From contig LR594584.1 of assembly GCA_901538445.1 (NCBI GenBank), positions 588,603 to 652,602 of the forward strand: a stretch of DNA of 64,000 nt, given 5' to 3'. Shown here piece by piece: positions 37,572 through 45,642 of this stretch. Each line of letters begins with the position of its first letter. The first letter of the stretch is position 1. Under the pieces are notes generated by a model. The model worked only from the letters and a program-made list of their open reading frames with translations. It was not told the origin of the DNA and did not search any database. The translations under genes were made by a program, and so were the position numbers. Source of the stretch: Gemmataceae bacterium. GTDB lineage: Bacteria > Planctomycetota > Planctomycetia > Gemmatales > Gemmataceae.

Positions 37572-37642
37572 GGCGAGCGGCGCGGCGTGAGCCCGCCGGT
37601 GGCCGGGCGTGCCACCGGCGGGCTCACGCCGCGCCGCTCGCC
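37572..37642. repeat. GCGGCG-family palindrome, copy 2
   Basis: Arms of ~29 bases (core gagcggcgcggcgtgagccc and complement) flank a loop of about 12 bases. It lies between the end of the TIGR03067 gene (37653) and the start of mutS2 (37513), both on the minus strand. Confidence 0.85.
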
Positions 37643-37652
37643 ATCAAATGGA

Positions 37653-38135
37653 TCACTTCACCTGCCGCGCCCACGTCTCGAGGAAGAACCCGCTGTTGGC
37701 GGCGGCCTTGAACTCGGTCGGCTTGGGCTTCTCGACCGGCCCGTAGCACAGCTTCAACTGGTTCCCGGCGATCTCGTAGATGCCGTGCCGCTTCTGGCCC
37801 TTGTACGGCCCCTCGGCGAACTCGAAGGTGATCGTGCGCGGCACGGTGGTCGCGTCGAGGCCGACGTTGGCCACCGCGAGCTTCAGCACCTTCGGCTGCC
37901 CCTTCTCCTTGTCGACGAAGTACAGGTGGTACTCGGTCTTGTCGAACACGCTGGTGACCTGCTTCATCACCTCGGCGGGCATCTGCGACTTGCCTTCGAA
38001 CTCGCACTGGAGCGGCTTCCAGTTCCCCTGGAGCGCGGCGAGGTCGTCGTTGGGGCCGGGGTTCGCGGCGCGGCCGGTGAGTGCCAGCGTCCCGACCGTG
38101 GCGGCGACCCACAGCAGCAGTGCGAACCGACGCAT
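37653..38135 (-). CDS. TIGR03067-family exported protein
   Basis: A 160-residue protein starts at the ATG at 38135 with a signal peptide (FALLLWVAATVGTLALTGRAA). The mature part fits the planctomycete TIGR03067 family: DLAALQGNWKPLQCEFEGK near its start, then EYHLYFVDKEKG, TTVPRTITFEF, GIYEIAGNQLKLCYG and the Pro-rich EKPKPTEF close to the end. It is a lipocalin-like small domain of unknown function that occurs in many copies per genome. It lies downstream of mutS2 in the opposite sense of flow, so joint transcription with mutS2 would run from this gene into the palindrome at 37572. Confidence 0.88.
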   Translation of the reverse strand: MRRFALLLWVAATVGTLALTGRAANPGPNDDLAALQGNWKPLQCEFEGKSQMPAEVMKQVTSVFDKTEYHLYFVDKEKGQPKVLKLAVANVGLDATTVPRTITFEFAEGPYKGQKRHGIYEIAGNQLKLCYGPVEKPKPTEFKAAANSGFFLETWARQVK

Positions 38136-38225
38136 CGCATCCCTCCGAATCGTGTGCAGTGGCGGCGGCAACCTGGGGGAGCTATGCCGCGGCGCGGCGG
38201 GGGCGTCAACGCCAACCGGCCCTGC

Positions 38226-38350
38226 GGGAAGACAGAGTCGGGCACGGGCACGGGCACGCACGCGGGCACGGATCGGACCCCAGCCGCACCGGCGGCCCGT
38301 GTCTTCCCGGTCTTCTCCGTGCCCCTGCCCACGCCCGTGCCCGTGCCCGG
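38226..38350. repeat. GGCACG-iteration inverted repeat
   Basis: Iterations of ggcacggg on the left (38237-38270) and of gtgcccgt on the right (38318-38348), with gggaagaca and its complement also paired, make an imperfect long stem. It fills the divergent space between the TIGR03067 gene and the glycine-oxidase gene, where both promoters must lie. Confidence 0.7.
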
Positions 38351-38387
38351 TGTCGCGCCAGTGCCGCGAGCCGCTACAATTCCCCGC

Positions 38388-39530
38388 ATGGCGAAGCACC
38401 ACGACGTGGCGGTCATCGGCGGCGGCATCATCGGGCTGACGTGCGCGTACGCGCTCGCAAAGGCGGGGCTGTCGGTCGCGGTGTTCGACCGCGGCGACCT
38501 CGGCCGCGAGGCGTCGTGGGCCGGGGCCGGCATCCTCCCGCCCGGGAACCCCGACCGCGCCGCCACGCCCATCGACACGCTCCGGGCCATCGGGGCGGCG
38601 CGGTTCCCCTACTTCTCGGCCGAACTCGGCGAACTCACCCGCCTCGACAACGGGTACTTCCGGTGCGGCGGGATCGAGTTCCTCCCCCCCGACGAGGCGG
38701 CCGAGGTGCTGCCGCTGTGGGAGGCGGAGGGGATCGCGTTCGAGAAGCTGTCTCGCGAAGCTCTGCGGGAGATCGAGCCGGCGCTCGGCGAGGTTCCCGG
38801 CGATCCGTACCTCCTCCCGGCATGCGCCCAGGTGCGGAACCCGCGGCACCTCGCGGCGCTGGTGGCGGCGTGCGAGCGGGTCGGCGTCACGCTCCGGCCG
38901 AACACCGGTGTCGATCTCATCACCGCGGACCCGAGGCGGCTGACCGTCGCGGCCGGTGTCGTCAGCGGCAACGAGGCGTGCCCCGCGGGCCGGGTGCTCG
39001 TGGCCGCCGGGCCGTGGAGCGAGCGGTTCCTGACCGCCGGCGGCCGCGGTCCCGGCGTTCGGCCGGTTCGGGGGCAGATCGCGCTGCTGAAGCCGGCGGG
39101 GCGAGTCACCACCCGCGTTCTGATGATCGGCAAGCGCTACCTCGTGCCCCGGCTCGACAATCAGGTGCTTGTCGGCTCGACCGAGGAACCCGAGGCCGGC
39201 TTCGAGAAGGCGAACACCGCCGCGGGCGTCGCCGACCTGATCGCCCTCGCGACCCGCACCATCCCGGCCCTCGCGTCGGCCGAACTCGTGAAGTGCTGGA
39301 GCGGCCTGCGGCCCGGCTCGCCCGACGGGCTCCCGTTCATCGGCCCGGTGCCGGGGTGGGACAACGTGTACGTCGCGACCGGCCACTTCCGCGCCGGGGT
39401 GCAACTCTCGCTCGGCACCGCCCAGCTCGTCACCGAGATGTTCACCGGCCGCCCGACGTGCGTGCCCGCCGACGCCTTCGCCGTGACCCGCACCCCGCAC
39501 AGCGGCGGCAAGCCGGCGTTCCGGTCCTGA
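38388..39530 (+). CDS. thiO: Glycine oxidase (ThiO-like FAD-dependent oxidase)
   Basis: This 380-residue flavoprotein has an N-terminal FAD-binding Rossmann motif (DVAVIGGGIIGLTCAYALAKAG), ASWAGAGILPPGNP after it, and the DAO-type C-terminal sequence (CWSGLRPGSPDGLPFIGPVPGWDNVYVATGHFRAG). These match ThiO, which oxidises glycine to iminoacetate for thiazole synthesis in thiamine biosynthesis. No other thiamine gene is adjacent, so a related D-amino-acid oxidase cannot be excluded. The start at 38388 (MAKHHDVAVIGGG) directly precedes the Rossmann strand. Confidence 0.88.
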   Translation: MAKHHDVAVIGGGIIGLTCAYALAKAGLSVAVFDRGDLGREASWAGAGILPPGNPDRAATPIDTLRAIGAARFPYFSAELGELTRLDNGYFRCGGIEFLPPDEAAEVLPLWEAEGIAFEKLSREALREIEPALGEVPGDPYLLPACAQVRNPRHLAALVAACERVGVTLRPNTGVDLITADPRRLTVAAGVVSGNEACPAGRVLVAAGPWSERFLTAGGRGPGVRPVRGQIALLKPAGRVTTRVLMIGKRYLVPRLDNQVLVGSTEEPEAGFEKANTAAGVADLIALATRTIPALASAELVKCWSGLRPGSPDGLPFIGPVPGWDNVYVATGHFRAGVQLSLGTAQLVTEMFTGRPTCVPADAFAVTRTPHSGGKPAFRS

Positions 39531-39558
39531 CGGTTCGTTCGCGAACACCCAGGAACTT

Positions 39559-39627
39559 GCGAGCGGCGCGGCGTCAACCCGCCGGTGGTCCTCAGGCACA
39601 CCGGCGGGCTGACGCCGCGCCGCTCGC
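39559..39627. repeat. GCGGCG-family palindrome, copy 3
   Basis: Arms of ~28 bases (gcgagcggcgcggcgtcaac and complement, one mismatch to copy 1) flank a ~14-base loop. It lies between the glycine-oxidase stop and the first dynamin gene, both on the plus strand. Confidence 0.85.
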
Positions 39628-39692
39628 GGATGAGTTCCACAGACCTTCGGGCCGAACTTGAAACATTGAACTCGAAACTCGAAACTACCCTG

Positions 39693-41546
39693 ATGGAACC
39701 CACCGAACACCGGTCCGCCGTCGGGCAACTCGCCGACGACCTCCGCTGGCTCGAAGACCACTGCCGCCGGCAGCCGGACCTGGCCGCGCACGCCGGCACG
39801 CTCCGGCTCGCGTCGGCGCTCACGCGGAACGTCATCGGGCCGTTCCTCGAAGGCCAGCCGGCGCGGCCGCTACACGTCGCGGTCGTCGGCGGGGCCGGGG
39901 CCGGGAAGAGCACGGTCGTGAACTTCCTCGCCGGCAGCGTCGTCGCCGAGGCCAACCCGCAGGCCGGGTTCACCCGCCACCCCACCGCGTTCCTCCCGAA
40001 CGGCCCCGCGTTCCAGTGGCCCACGTACATCGGGTTCATGGGGCCGCTCAACAAGCTCAGCGGCGAGAAGCCGGCCAGCGCCGACGAGGACGTGTACCAG
40101 GTCAAGCGCGTGCCGCCCGCGAAGGACGGCGCGGCCGACCCGCTCGCCGACTTCGTCGTCTGGGACTGCCCGGACATGACGACGTGGGCGTCGCTCGTGT
40201 ACGTCAACCGCCTCCTCGAAGTCGCCGCCCTCGCGGATGTGGTCGTCTACGTCGCCAGCGACGAGCGGTACAACGACGAGGTGCCGACGCAGTTCCTGCA
40301 CATACTGGTGAAGGCCGGCAAGGCCGTCGTCGTCGTGCTCACCAAGGTCCGCGAGTCGAACGCGCAGGCGCTGATCGAGCACTTCCGCCGCGAGATCCTC
40401 GGCCGGCTCCCGAAGCTCCCGGACGGCACCGCCCCCGCCGTGCCGGTGATCGCGTTTCCGCAGATGCCGCAGAGCGAGCGCACCGACCCAAGTGGAGCCG
40501 GCGCGCGGCACCGCGTCAACCTGCTGAACCAGATCCTGATGCTGGTCGAGTCGGACGCGGCGCTCCGCACCCGCACCGTCGCGAACGCCGCGAAGTTCCT
40601 GACCACCGCCGGCGACGGGCTGCTCGACGTGGCCCGCCGCGACCTGGCGGAGTTCGACGCCTGGAAGACCGCCGTGCTCGCGGGCAAGGCCGACTTCGAG
40701 GAGCGGTACCGCAAGGAGTTCCTCTCCGGCGAGCAGTTCCACCGGTTCGACCGGTACCGCGACGCACTCATGGAGCAACTCGAACTCCCCGGTGCGGGTC
40801 GGGCGCTCGGGAACGTCATCTGGGTGCTGCGGTCGCCGTACCGGTGGAGCCGGGACTACATCGGCGGGCTCCTGGTGCGGCCCGCGGTCGCGAACCAGCC
40901 CGAGGCGCACGTCCTGAGCGCGTCGCTGACCGGGTGGCTCGACCGGCTCCAGGCCGAGGCGCTGCGGCGGTCCGGAACCCACGCGGTGTGGAAGCAGATC
41001 GCGGTGCGGTTCGACACCGAACTCGGACCCCAGGCCCGCGAGCGGTTCGCACAGGAGTGCCGCAACTTCGAACTGAAGGAGACCGACGAACTGGACCGGG
41101 CCGGGAAGCGGATGCTCGACAACCTGGAGCAGCGGCCGGCGCTGCTGTACACGCTCCGCGGCGGCAAGCTCGCCGTGGACCTCGCCGCGGTCGCCACCAT
41201 CGTCGTGACGACGTGGCCGCCCGGGTGGTACCTGCTGCTCATCCCGGTCGCGGTGTCGGCCACGCACCAGGCGACCGAGCTGGCCGTGCGGGCAACCGCC
41301 GAAACGGCCCGCGCGAAGGTCCGGCACCAGCGCGAGGACCTCGTCGCCACCGTGCTCACGACCCCGCTCGCGGCGTGGCTCGCCGAGTGGCCGGCGACCG
41401 GCGGGTCGAGCATCGAGAAGCTGCAACAGGTGCTGCGCCGCGTGCCCGAAATGATCCGCCAGATGGAGGCCCGCGTGCAGGCCAAGGCGGCCGAGTGGGC
41501 CGCGAAACCGGCCGAAGCGACGCCACCGGGCGCGGCCCAGGGTTGA
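39693..41546 (+). CDS. Dynamin-like GTPase A
   Basis: This protein of 617 residues starts at 39693 (MEPTEHRS); an ATG at 39630 is possible but would translate a repeat. The GTPase domain has a P-loop at 66-74 (GGAGAGKST), a switch-I Thr in GFTRHPT, and a G3 motif VVWDCPD at ~158-161. G4 reads TKVR (217-220) and lacks the usual Asp, so guanine selectivity may be weakened. A long helical region follows, then a hydrophobic hairpin at ~490-525 (AVDLAAVATIVVTTWPPGWYLLLIPVAV) that would insert into membrane, then charged helices. Bacterial dynamin-like proteins often come as tandem pairs that work together on membranes; the partner follows 123 bases downstream. The stop overlaps a hairpin. Confidence 0.85.
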   Translation: MEPTEHRSAVGQLADDLRWLEDHCRRQPDLAAHAGTLRLASALTRNVIGPFLEGQPARPLHVAVVGGAGAGKSTVVNFLAGSVVAEANPQAGFTRHPTAFLPNGPAFQWPTYIGFMGPLNKLSGEKPASADEDVYQVKRVPPAKDGAADPLADFVVWDCPDMTTWASLVYVNRLLEVAALADVVVYVASDERYNDEVPTQFLHILVKAGKAVVVVLTKVRESNAQALIEHFRREILGRLPKLPDGTAPAVPVIAFPQMPQSERTDPSGAGARHRVNLLNQILMLVESDAALRTRTVANAAKFLTTAGDGLLDVARRDLAEFDAWKTAVLAGKADFEERYRKEFLSGEQFHRFDRYRDALMEQLELPGAGRALGNVIWVLRSPYRWSRDYIGGLLVRPAVANQPEAHVLSASLTGWLDRLQAEALRRSGTHAVWKQIAVRFDTELGPQARERFAQECRNFELKETDELDRAGKRMLDNLEQRPALLYTLRGGKLAVDLAAVATIVVTTWPPGWYLLLIPVAVSATHQATELAVRATAETARAKVRHQREDLVATVLTTPLAAWLAEWPATGGSSIEKLQQVLRRVPEMIRQMEARVQAKAAEWAAKPAEATPPGAAQG

Positions 41547-41641
41547 CACCCTGGGCTGAGATTGTGCGACCCCTTCGGGGTCAATACCGGGTTTGCAGGC
41601 TGAAAGCCTGCGACAACCTGAGCCCGGGGCAACGCCCCGGG
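41535..41641 (+). repeat. Four consecutive hairpins between the two dynamin-like genes
   Basis: Four perfect small stems follow one another: gcccaggg...ccctgggc (41535-41556, spanning the stop codon of GTPase A), gaccccttcggggtc (41568-41582), gcaggctgaaagcctgc (41595-41611) and cccggggcaacgccccggg (41623-41641). The spacing is regular and the last ends just before the possible ATG at 41643. The array may be a mobile repeat cluster or an attenuating structure that sets the ratio of the two GTPases. Confidence 0.75.
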
Positions 41642-41669
41642 TATGCTTCCCAGGCGCGAAGGCCCGAGC

Positions 41670-43526
41670 ATGACCCCAACCGCCCCCGCCGCCGAGCCGC
41701 AGCCGCTGCTCCGCACCCTGGCCCCCCTGCTCCGCGGGCTGGAGCGGCAGGTGCGCGCGTGGCTCGACGCGCGCCGCCGGTACCCGCTCACCATGCTCCA
41801 GCGGGCCGAACTCGAAGGGCTCGCCGACGACCTGCGCCGGCAGGCCGAGGCGCTCGACGTCGACAAACCGCTGCTCACCATCATGCTCATGGGGGGCACC
41901 GGCGTCGGGAAGTCGACGCTCCTCAACGCGCTCGCCGGCGCGCCGATCGCGCAGGCCGCGTTCACCCGCCCCACCACCCGCGACCCGGTCGTGTACTTCC
42001 ACCACTCGGTGCGGTCCGACCGGCTCGACCCGGCCCTCCGCGTGTGCCGGCTCGCCCAGCACGACCGGCCCGGCCTCGAACAGAAGGTGATCGTCGATAC
42101 GCCCGACCTCGACTCGAACGACCTCGGGAACCGGGACAAGCTCAAGGCGCTGCTCCCGATGGCCGACATTGTTCTGTACGTCGGCTCGCAGGAGAAGTAC
42201 CACGACAAGCTCGGCTGGGACCTGTTCAAGGAGCAGCGGCAGCGCCGGGCGTTCGCGTTCGTGCTGAACAAGTGGGACCGGTGCGTGACCGGCGAGAGCG
42301 GCCTGCGGCCCGACGAGGACCTGCTCCGCGACCTCAAGGACGAGGGCTTCGGCACCCCGCTGCTGTTCCGCACGACGGCGCAACTGTGGGTCGATTCCGC
42401 GGCGCAGTCGGGCCAGTGGCCCCCGCCCACGCCGCCGGACCTCCCGGAGGGCGAGCAGTTCACCCTGCTGCGGAACTGGCTCGAACTCGGCCTCACGCGG
42501 CTGGAGATCGAGGCGGTGAAGGCCCGCGGGGTCGGCCAGTTGCTCGCCTCCGTCGCCCGCGTGGTGGACGGCCTGCGGCCGCCGGACCTCTCGGCCGAAG
42601 CGGAGAAGGTGAGGGACGCCTGGCGTCAGACGCTGGCGGCCGAGGCGGTCGTCCAGGGCGGCGAACTGGTCGGCACGCTCGAACCGTACCAGACGGAAGT
42701 GGAGCACCACTTCAGCATCGAGGACCAGCAGCGGTACCGCGGACTGATGTCCGCCTACCTGCGGTTCACGACGAAGATGCGGTACTCGCGGAGCGGCCTC
42801 CGCGACCGCATCCCGTTCGCCGGGCGGCTGCTCCCCGGCGCGAAGGTCGAGACGCCGGTCGAGTGGAACCTCGGCGAGTTCGTCCAGCAGTGCGCCCGCA
42901 CCGCCGGCGAGCGCGTCCTCGACCAGCGGACCACGGCGCTCGTGAACCGGCTGCTCGTCGAGGCCGACCAGCGCGGCTTCCCGCTGGCGCTGCTGAGCGA
43001 GCCGACCGGGTCCGTGGGCCGCATGGACTGGCGCGACCGCACCACGCGGGCGGTGATCGACGCGCTCTCGGAAGTGGAGCGCGAGGCGACCAACCCGACC
43101 GGGGCGCGGCGGGCGGTCCGCGGCACGCTGACGGCGCTGGCGAACACGCTCCCCGAGCTGGCGCTGGTGGTGACCGCGGGCACGCTGCTGTTCAACTTCA
43201 TCGTGCAGCAACTCCCGCCGTCGGTGTTCGAGATGTCGCTGGTCGGGCTGGTCCCTTTGGTCGTCATCGTCTCGCTGCACCTGCTCATCGTGATGCTGCT
43301 GCCGATCCGGTGGCCGGCGATCCGCGAGCGGTTCCGCAGCAAGCTCGCGGACCGCGTGGGCGAGGAGCTGGACCGGGCGTACCTCGCGGTGCCGACCGAC
43401 ATCGCCGCGGCGATCCGCGAGGAGCGGAGGAGCGTGGACACGCTGCTGGCGGAGACGAAGGTGGTCAGCGACTTCCTCGCCGAGCGGCAGCAGGCCGCCC
43501 AGGTGGGCGAGCTCTACGGGACGTGA
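41670..43526 (+). CDS. Dynamin-like GTPase B
   Basis: The protein has 618 residues from the ATG at 41670; an ATG at 41643 at the foot of the last hairpin is an alternative. The GTPase signature is complete: P-loop GGTGVGKST (75-83), TRPTTRDP as switch I, DTPD at 143-146 and NKWD at 200-203. A helical middle follows, then two membrane segments at ~497-548 (ELALVVTAGTLLFNFIVQQL and LVGLVPLVVIVSLHLLIVMLL) and a charged helical tail (ADRVGEELDRAYLAV). With the weaker G4 of GTPase A, the pair looks like a heteromeric dynamin system for membrane fission or repair. The CHAD gene follows 25 bases later. Confidence 0.87.
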   Translation: MTPTAPAAEPQPLLRTLAPLLRGLERQVRAWLDARRRYPLTMLQRAELEGLADDLRRQAEALDVDKPLLTIMLMGGTGVGKSTLLNALAGAPIAQAAFTRPTTRDPVVYFHHSVRSDRLDPALRVCRLAQHDRPGLEQKVIVDTPDLDSNDLGNRDKLKALLPMADIVLYVGSQEKYHDKLGWDLFKEQRQRRAFAFVLNKWDRCVTGESGLRPDEDLLRDLKDEGFGTPLLFRTTAQLWVDSAAQSGQWPPPTPPDLPEGEQFTLLRNWLELGLTRLEIEAVKARGVGQLLASVARVVDGLRPPDLSAEAEKVRDAWRQTLAAEAVVQGGELVGTLEPYQTEVEHHFSIEDQQRYRGLMSAYLRFTTKMRYSRSGLRDRIPFAGRLLPGAKVETPVEWNLGEFVQQCARTAGERVLDQRTTALVNRLLVEADQRGFPLALLSEPTGSVGRMDWRDRTTRAVIDALSEVEREATNPTGARRAVRGTLTALANTLPELALVVTAGTLLFNFIVQQLPPSVFEMSLVGLVPLVVIVSLHLLIVMLLPIRWPAIRERFRSKLADRVGEELDRAYLAVPTDIAAAIREERRSVDTLLAETKVVSDFLAERQQAAQVGELYGT

Positions 43527-43551
43527 ACAACCGCGGGACGGGGTAGCGATC

Positions 43552-44508
43552 ATGGCAGACGGCAAGTGGATCACCGGGCTGGTGCCCGAGATGGCGGTGG
43601 CGGACGCGGCGAAGGCGGTGCTCGACGCCCGGTTCGAGGTCGTGCGCAACGAACTCCCGCGGGTCGTCGAGCGGCCGTACCACGACCCCGAGCACGTCCA
43701 CCAACTGCGGGTCGGGACGCGCCGCGCCGCGGCCGCCCTGCGCGTGTTCCGGGACTACCTCCCCCGCAAGCACCACCGGGCGGTGAAGAACCACCTGCGG
43801 GCGATCCGCCAGGCGGCCGGCGACGCCCGCGACTGGGACGTGTTCCGCATCGGCCTGCCGCAGGCGAAGGCGCTGGCCGCCGCGACCGGGAAGCCGGCAC
43901 TCGACTTCCTCACCGGGTACGCGCTCGGCGAGCGGACCGCCGCTCAGGAGCGGCTCGCGAGCGCCGTCGCCTCGCACGGGCTCCAGTTCATCGAACTGAG
44001 CCGCGAACTCCCCGGGCTCGCCCGGACCCCTGAAGGGGAAGGTGACGACGTTCCGGTGACGTTCGGCACCCTGGCCGCGACGCAGTTCGGCGAGTTGCTC
44101 GGCGCGTTCGACGAGGCGGTACGGGCGAACCCCACCGAGCCGCACGACCTGCACCAACTCCGCATCCTCGGCAAGCGGGCGCGGTACGCGCTGGAGATGT
44201 TCGTCGGGTGCTTCCCGCCGGCGTTCCGCGACACCGTCTACCCCGCGATCGAGAAGGCGCAGGAGTTGCTCGGCGAGGTCCAGGACGCCGCCGTCGGGCG
44301 AGACCGACTGACGGCGCTCCGCGACAAGGTGAAGGCCGCGGTGCCCGACGAGTGGCCGCGCTTCCAGAAGGGGTTCGAGGGGCTGATCGCCTCGACGCGG
44401 GCGAAGCTCCCCGCGGGTCGGAAGGCGTTCGCGGCGTGGCAGAAGGACTGGGCGAAGCTGATCGCCGGGGTGCGGCTCGAGATCGTTGCCGCGGTGACGA
44501 ACGCGTGA
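43552..44508 (+). CDS. CHAD-domain protein
   Basis: This 318-residue protein consists of one CHAD domain, two four-helix units with conserved His/Arg/Lys. Unit 1 has HVHQLRVGTRRAAAALRVFRDYL and KHHRAVKNHLRAIRQ; unit 2 has HDLHQLRILGKRARYALEMF and the basic C-terminal helices. CHAD domains bind polyphosphate. The gene follows dynamin B after 25 bases, so cotranscription is likely, but a functional link to membrane remodelling is only an inference. No CYTH domain accompanies it. Confidence 0.92.
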   Translation: MADGKWITGLVPEMAVADAAKAVLDARFEVVRNELPRVVERPYHDPEHVHQLRVGTRRAAAALRVFRDYLPRKHHRAVKNHLRAIRQAAGDARDWDVFRIGLPQAKALAAATGKPALDFLTGYALGERTAAQERLASAVASHGLQFIELSRELPGLARTPEGEGDDVPVTFGTLAATQFGELLGAFDEAVRANPTEPHDLHQLRILGKRARYALEMFVGCFPPAFRDTVYPAIEKAQELLGEVQDAAVGRDRLTALRDKVKAAVPDEWPRFQKGFEGLIASTRAKLPAGRKAFAAWQKDWAKLIAGVRLEIVAAVTNA

Positions 44509-44510
44509 CG

Positions 44511-44720
44511 TCAGTTCGCCGGGGGCGGGCCAACGGGCGCGCCGAGGTCGGGCGGCGGGATGCGGTCGCCGGGACCGGGGATCGGGCCGGGGTCGCGGAA
44601 CCGGTCCGGCCCCCGCGGCGGCGGCTTGCTCGGGCACACGGCGTCCATGAACCCCGCGATCGGGGCGTTGCTGCACCCGGCGAGAAAGCACACGACGGCG
44701 ATGGTGGCGAGCCGCTTCAT
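44511..44720 (-). CDS. Very small Pro-rich lipoprotein
   Basis: The protein has 69 residues from the ATG at 44720. The signal peptide (MKRLATIAVVCFLAGC) ends in a good lipobox (LAGC). The mature ~53 residues are Pro/Gly/Asp-rich with no family (PPPRGPDRFRDPGPIPGPGD). Its stop is 3 bases from the CHAD stop (convergent), and its start is 20 bases from the divergent gene at 44740. Confidence 0.6.
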   Translation of the reverse strand: MKRLATIAVVCFLAGCSNAPIAGFMDAVCPSKPPPRGPDRFRDPGPIPGPGDRIPPPDLGAPVGPPPAN

Positions 44721-44739
44721 GCCGCGGGGAATAGGCACC

Positions 44740-45537
44740 ATGGCCCGCCAACGCAACCCCAACCCCGACGACCCGCCACCGCTCACCGAGGCCGACTGGC
44801 TCGCGGCGACCAACCCCCACGACCTCTTGCACCACATCCGCGAAACCGCCAGCCACCGCAAGCTCCGCCTCTTCGCGTGTGCCTGCTGCAGCCCGCTCGT
44901 TGACCTCATCAATCGCTCAGGCGGAAAAGCGAAATTGACCGCGGCCGAGCACTACGCCGACGGGCGTATCTCCGAGGAAAAGTACCTGGCCACATTTCAG
45001 CGAATCCGGCCGCCGGGGCGCGGCCGGATACAAGGCGATATCTGGTTCGCCTTCGCTGCGCTTGGATGGCCTGATGCTGAGGGCGTGAATAGGGACTTCG
45101 ACGAAGCGGCTCATGACCTCGTCCGGAGCACCTGGGCACCGGGCGAGTACGCCGAACACCACACGAACCGCGCGTGCCTCCACGCAATCCACGCCCGCAC
45201 GCTCGTTGCCCTTGGGAACGCTGACGACGACCGTCCGAGCGATGCCTTCCGAGGGCAGATGGAGGCGATCACCGCGGAGTGCGCCGACCTGTTCCGCGAG
45301 GTGTTCGGGAACCCGTTCCGGCCGGTCGCGTTCAGCCCCGACTGGCGGACTGACACCGCGGTGTCACTCGCCACCGCGGCCTACGAGTCGCGTGACTTCT
45401 CGACGCTCCCGATCCTCGCCGACGCGCTGCAAGAGGCCGGGTGCGACGCCGACGACCTGCTCGCCCACTGCCGCGACCCGAAGCGGGCGCACGTCCGCGG
45501 GTGCTGGGCCGTCGATCTGGTACTGGGCAAGGCGTAG
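44740..45537 (+). CDS. Planctomycete paralogous-family protein (KLRLFACACC type)
   Basis: The protein has 265 residues from the ATG at 44740. It matches a family I know as common in Gemmata-type genomes: an N-terminal LTEADWLAATNPHDLLHHI, SHRKLRLFACACCSPL with its Cys cluster, a central alpha-helical stretch, and the C-terminal DFSTLPILADALQEAGCDADDLLAHCRDP...HVRGCWAVDLVLGK. The function is unknown. Conserved Cys/His could bind a metal. It is followed by a perfect 25-bp palindrome. Confidence 0.8.
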   Translation: MARQRNPNPDDPPPLTEADWLAATNPHDLLHHIRETASHRKLRLFACACCSPLVDLINRSGGKAKLTAAEHYADGRISEEKYLATFQRIRPPGRGRIQGDIWFAFAALGWPDAEGVNRDFDEAAHDLVRSTWAPGEYAEHHTNRACLHAIHARTLVALGNADDDRPSDAFRGQMEAITAECADLFREVFGNPFRPVAFSPDWRTDTAVSLATAAYESRDFSTLPILADALQEAGCDADDLLAHCRDPKRAHVRGCWAVDLVLGKA

Positions 45538-45570
45538 GGTGCGTCGAGGCCGAACCGCACCGTTCTTCCC

Positions 45571-45637
45571 TGGGACCGCGGGCGTCCCGCCCGCTGCTTG
45601 GATGTGCAGAAGAGCGGGCGGGACGCCCGCGGTCCCA
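45571..45637. terminator. Perfect 25-bp palindrome between convergent genes
   Basis: Perfect 25-base arms (tgggaccgcgggcgtcccgc...) with a 17-base loop lie between the KLRLFACACC-type gene (ends 45537) and the MfnF-like gene (ends 45643), which converge on it. It is probably a bidirectional terminator. Confidence 0.7.
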
Positions 45638-45642
45638 GGAGA

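Noticed and set aside
39870..43649. Very long open reading frame on the minus strand opposite the two dynamin-like genes
   Set aside because: High GC content removes stop codons on the opposite strand. The frame has no domain and is rich in Arg/Pro/Gly/Val/His in the way typical of antisense frames; the plus-strand GTPase motifs are unambiguous.
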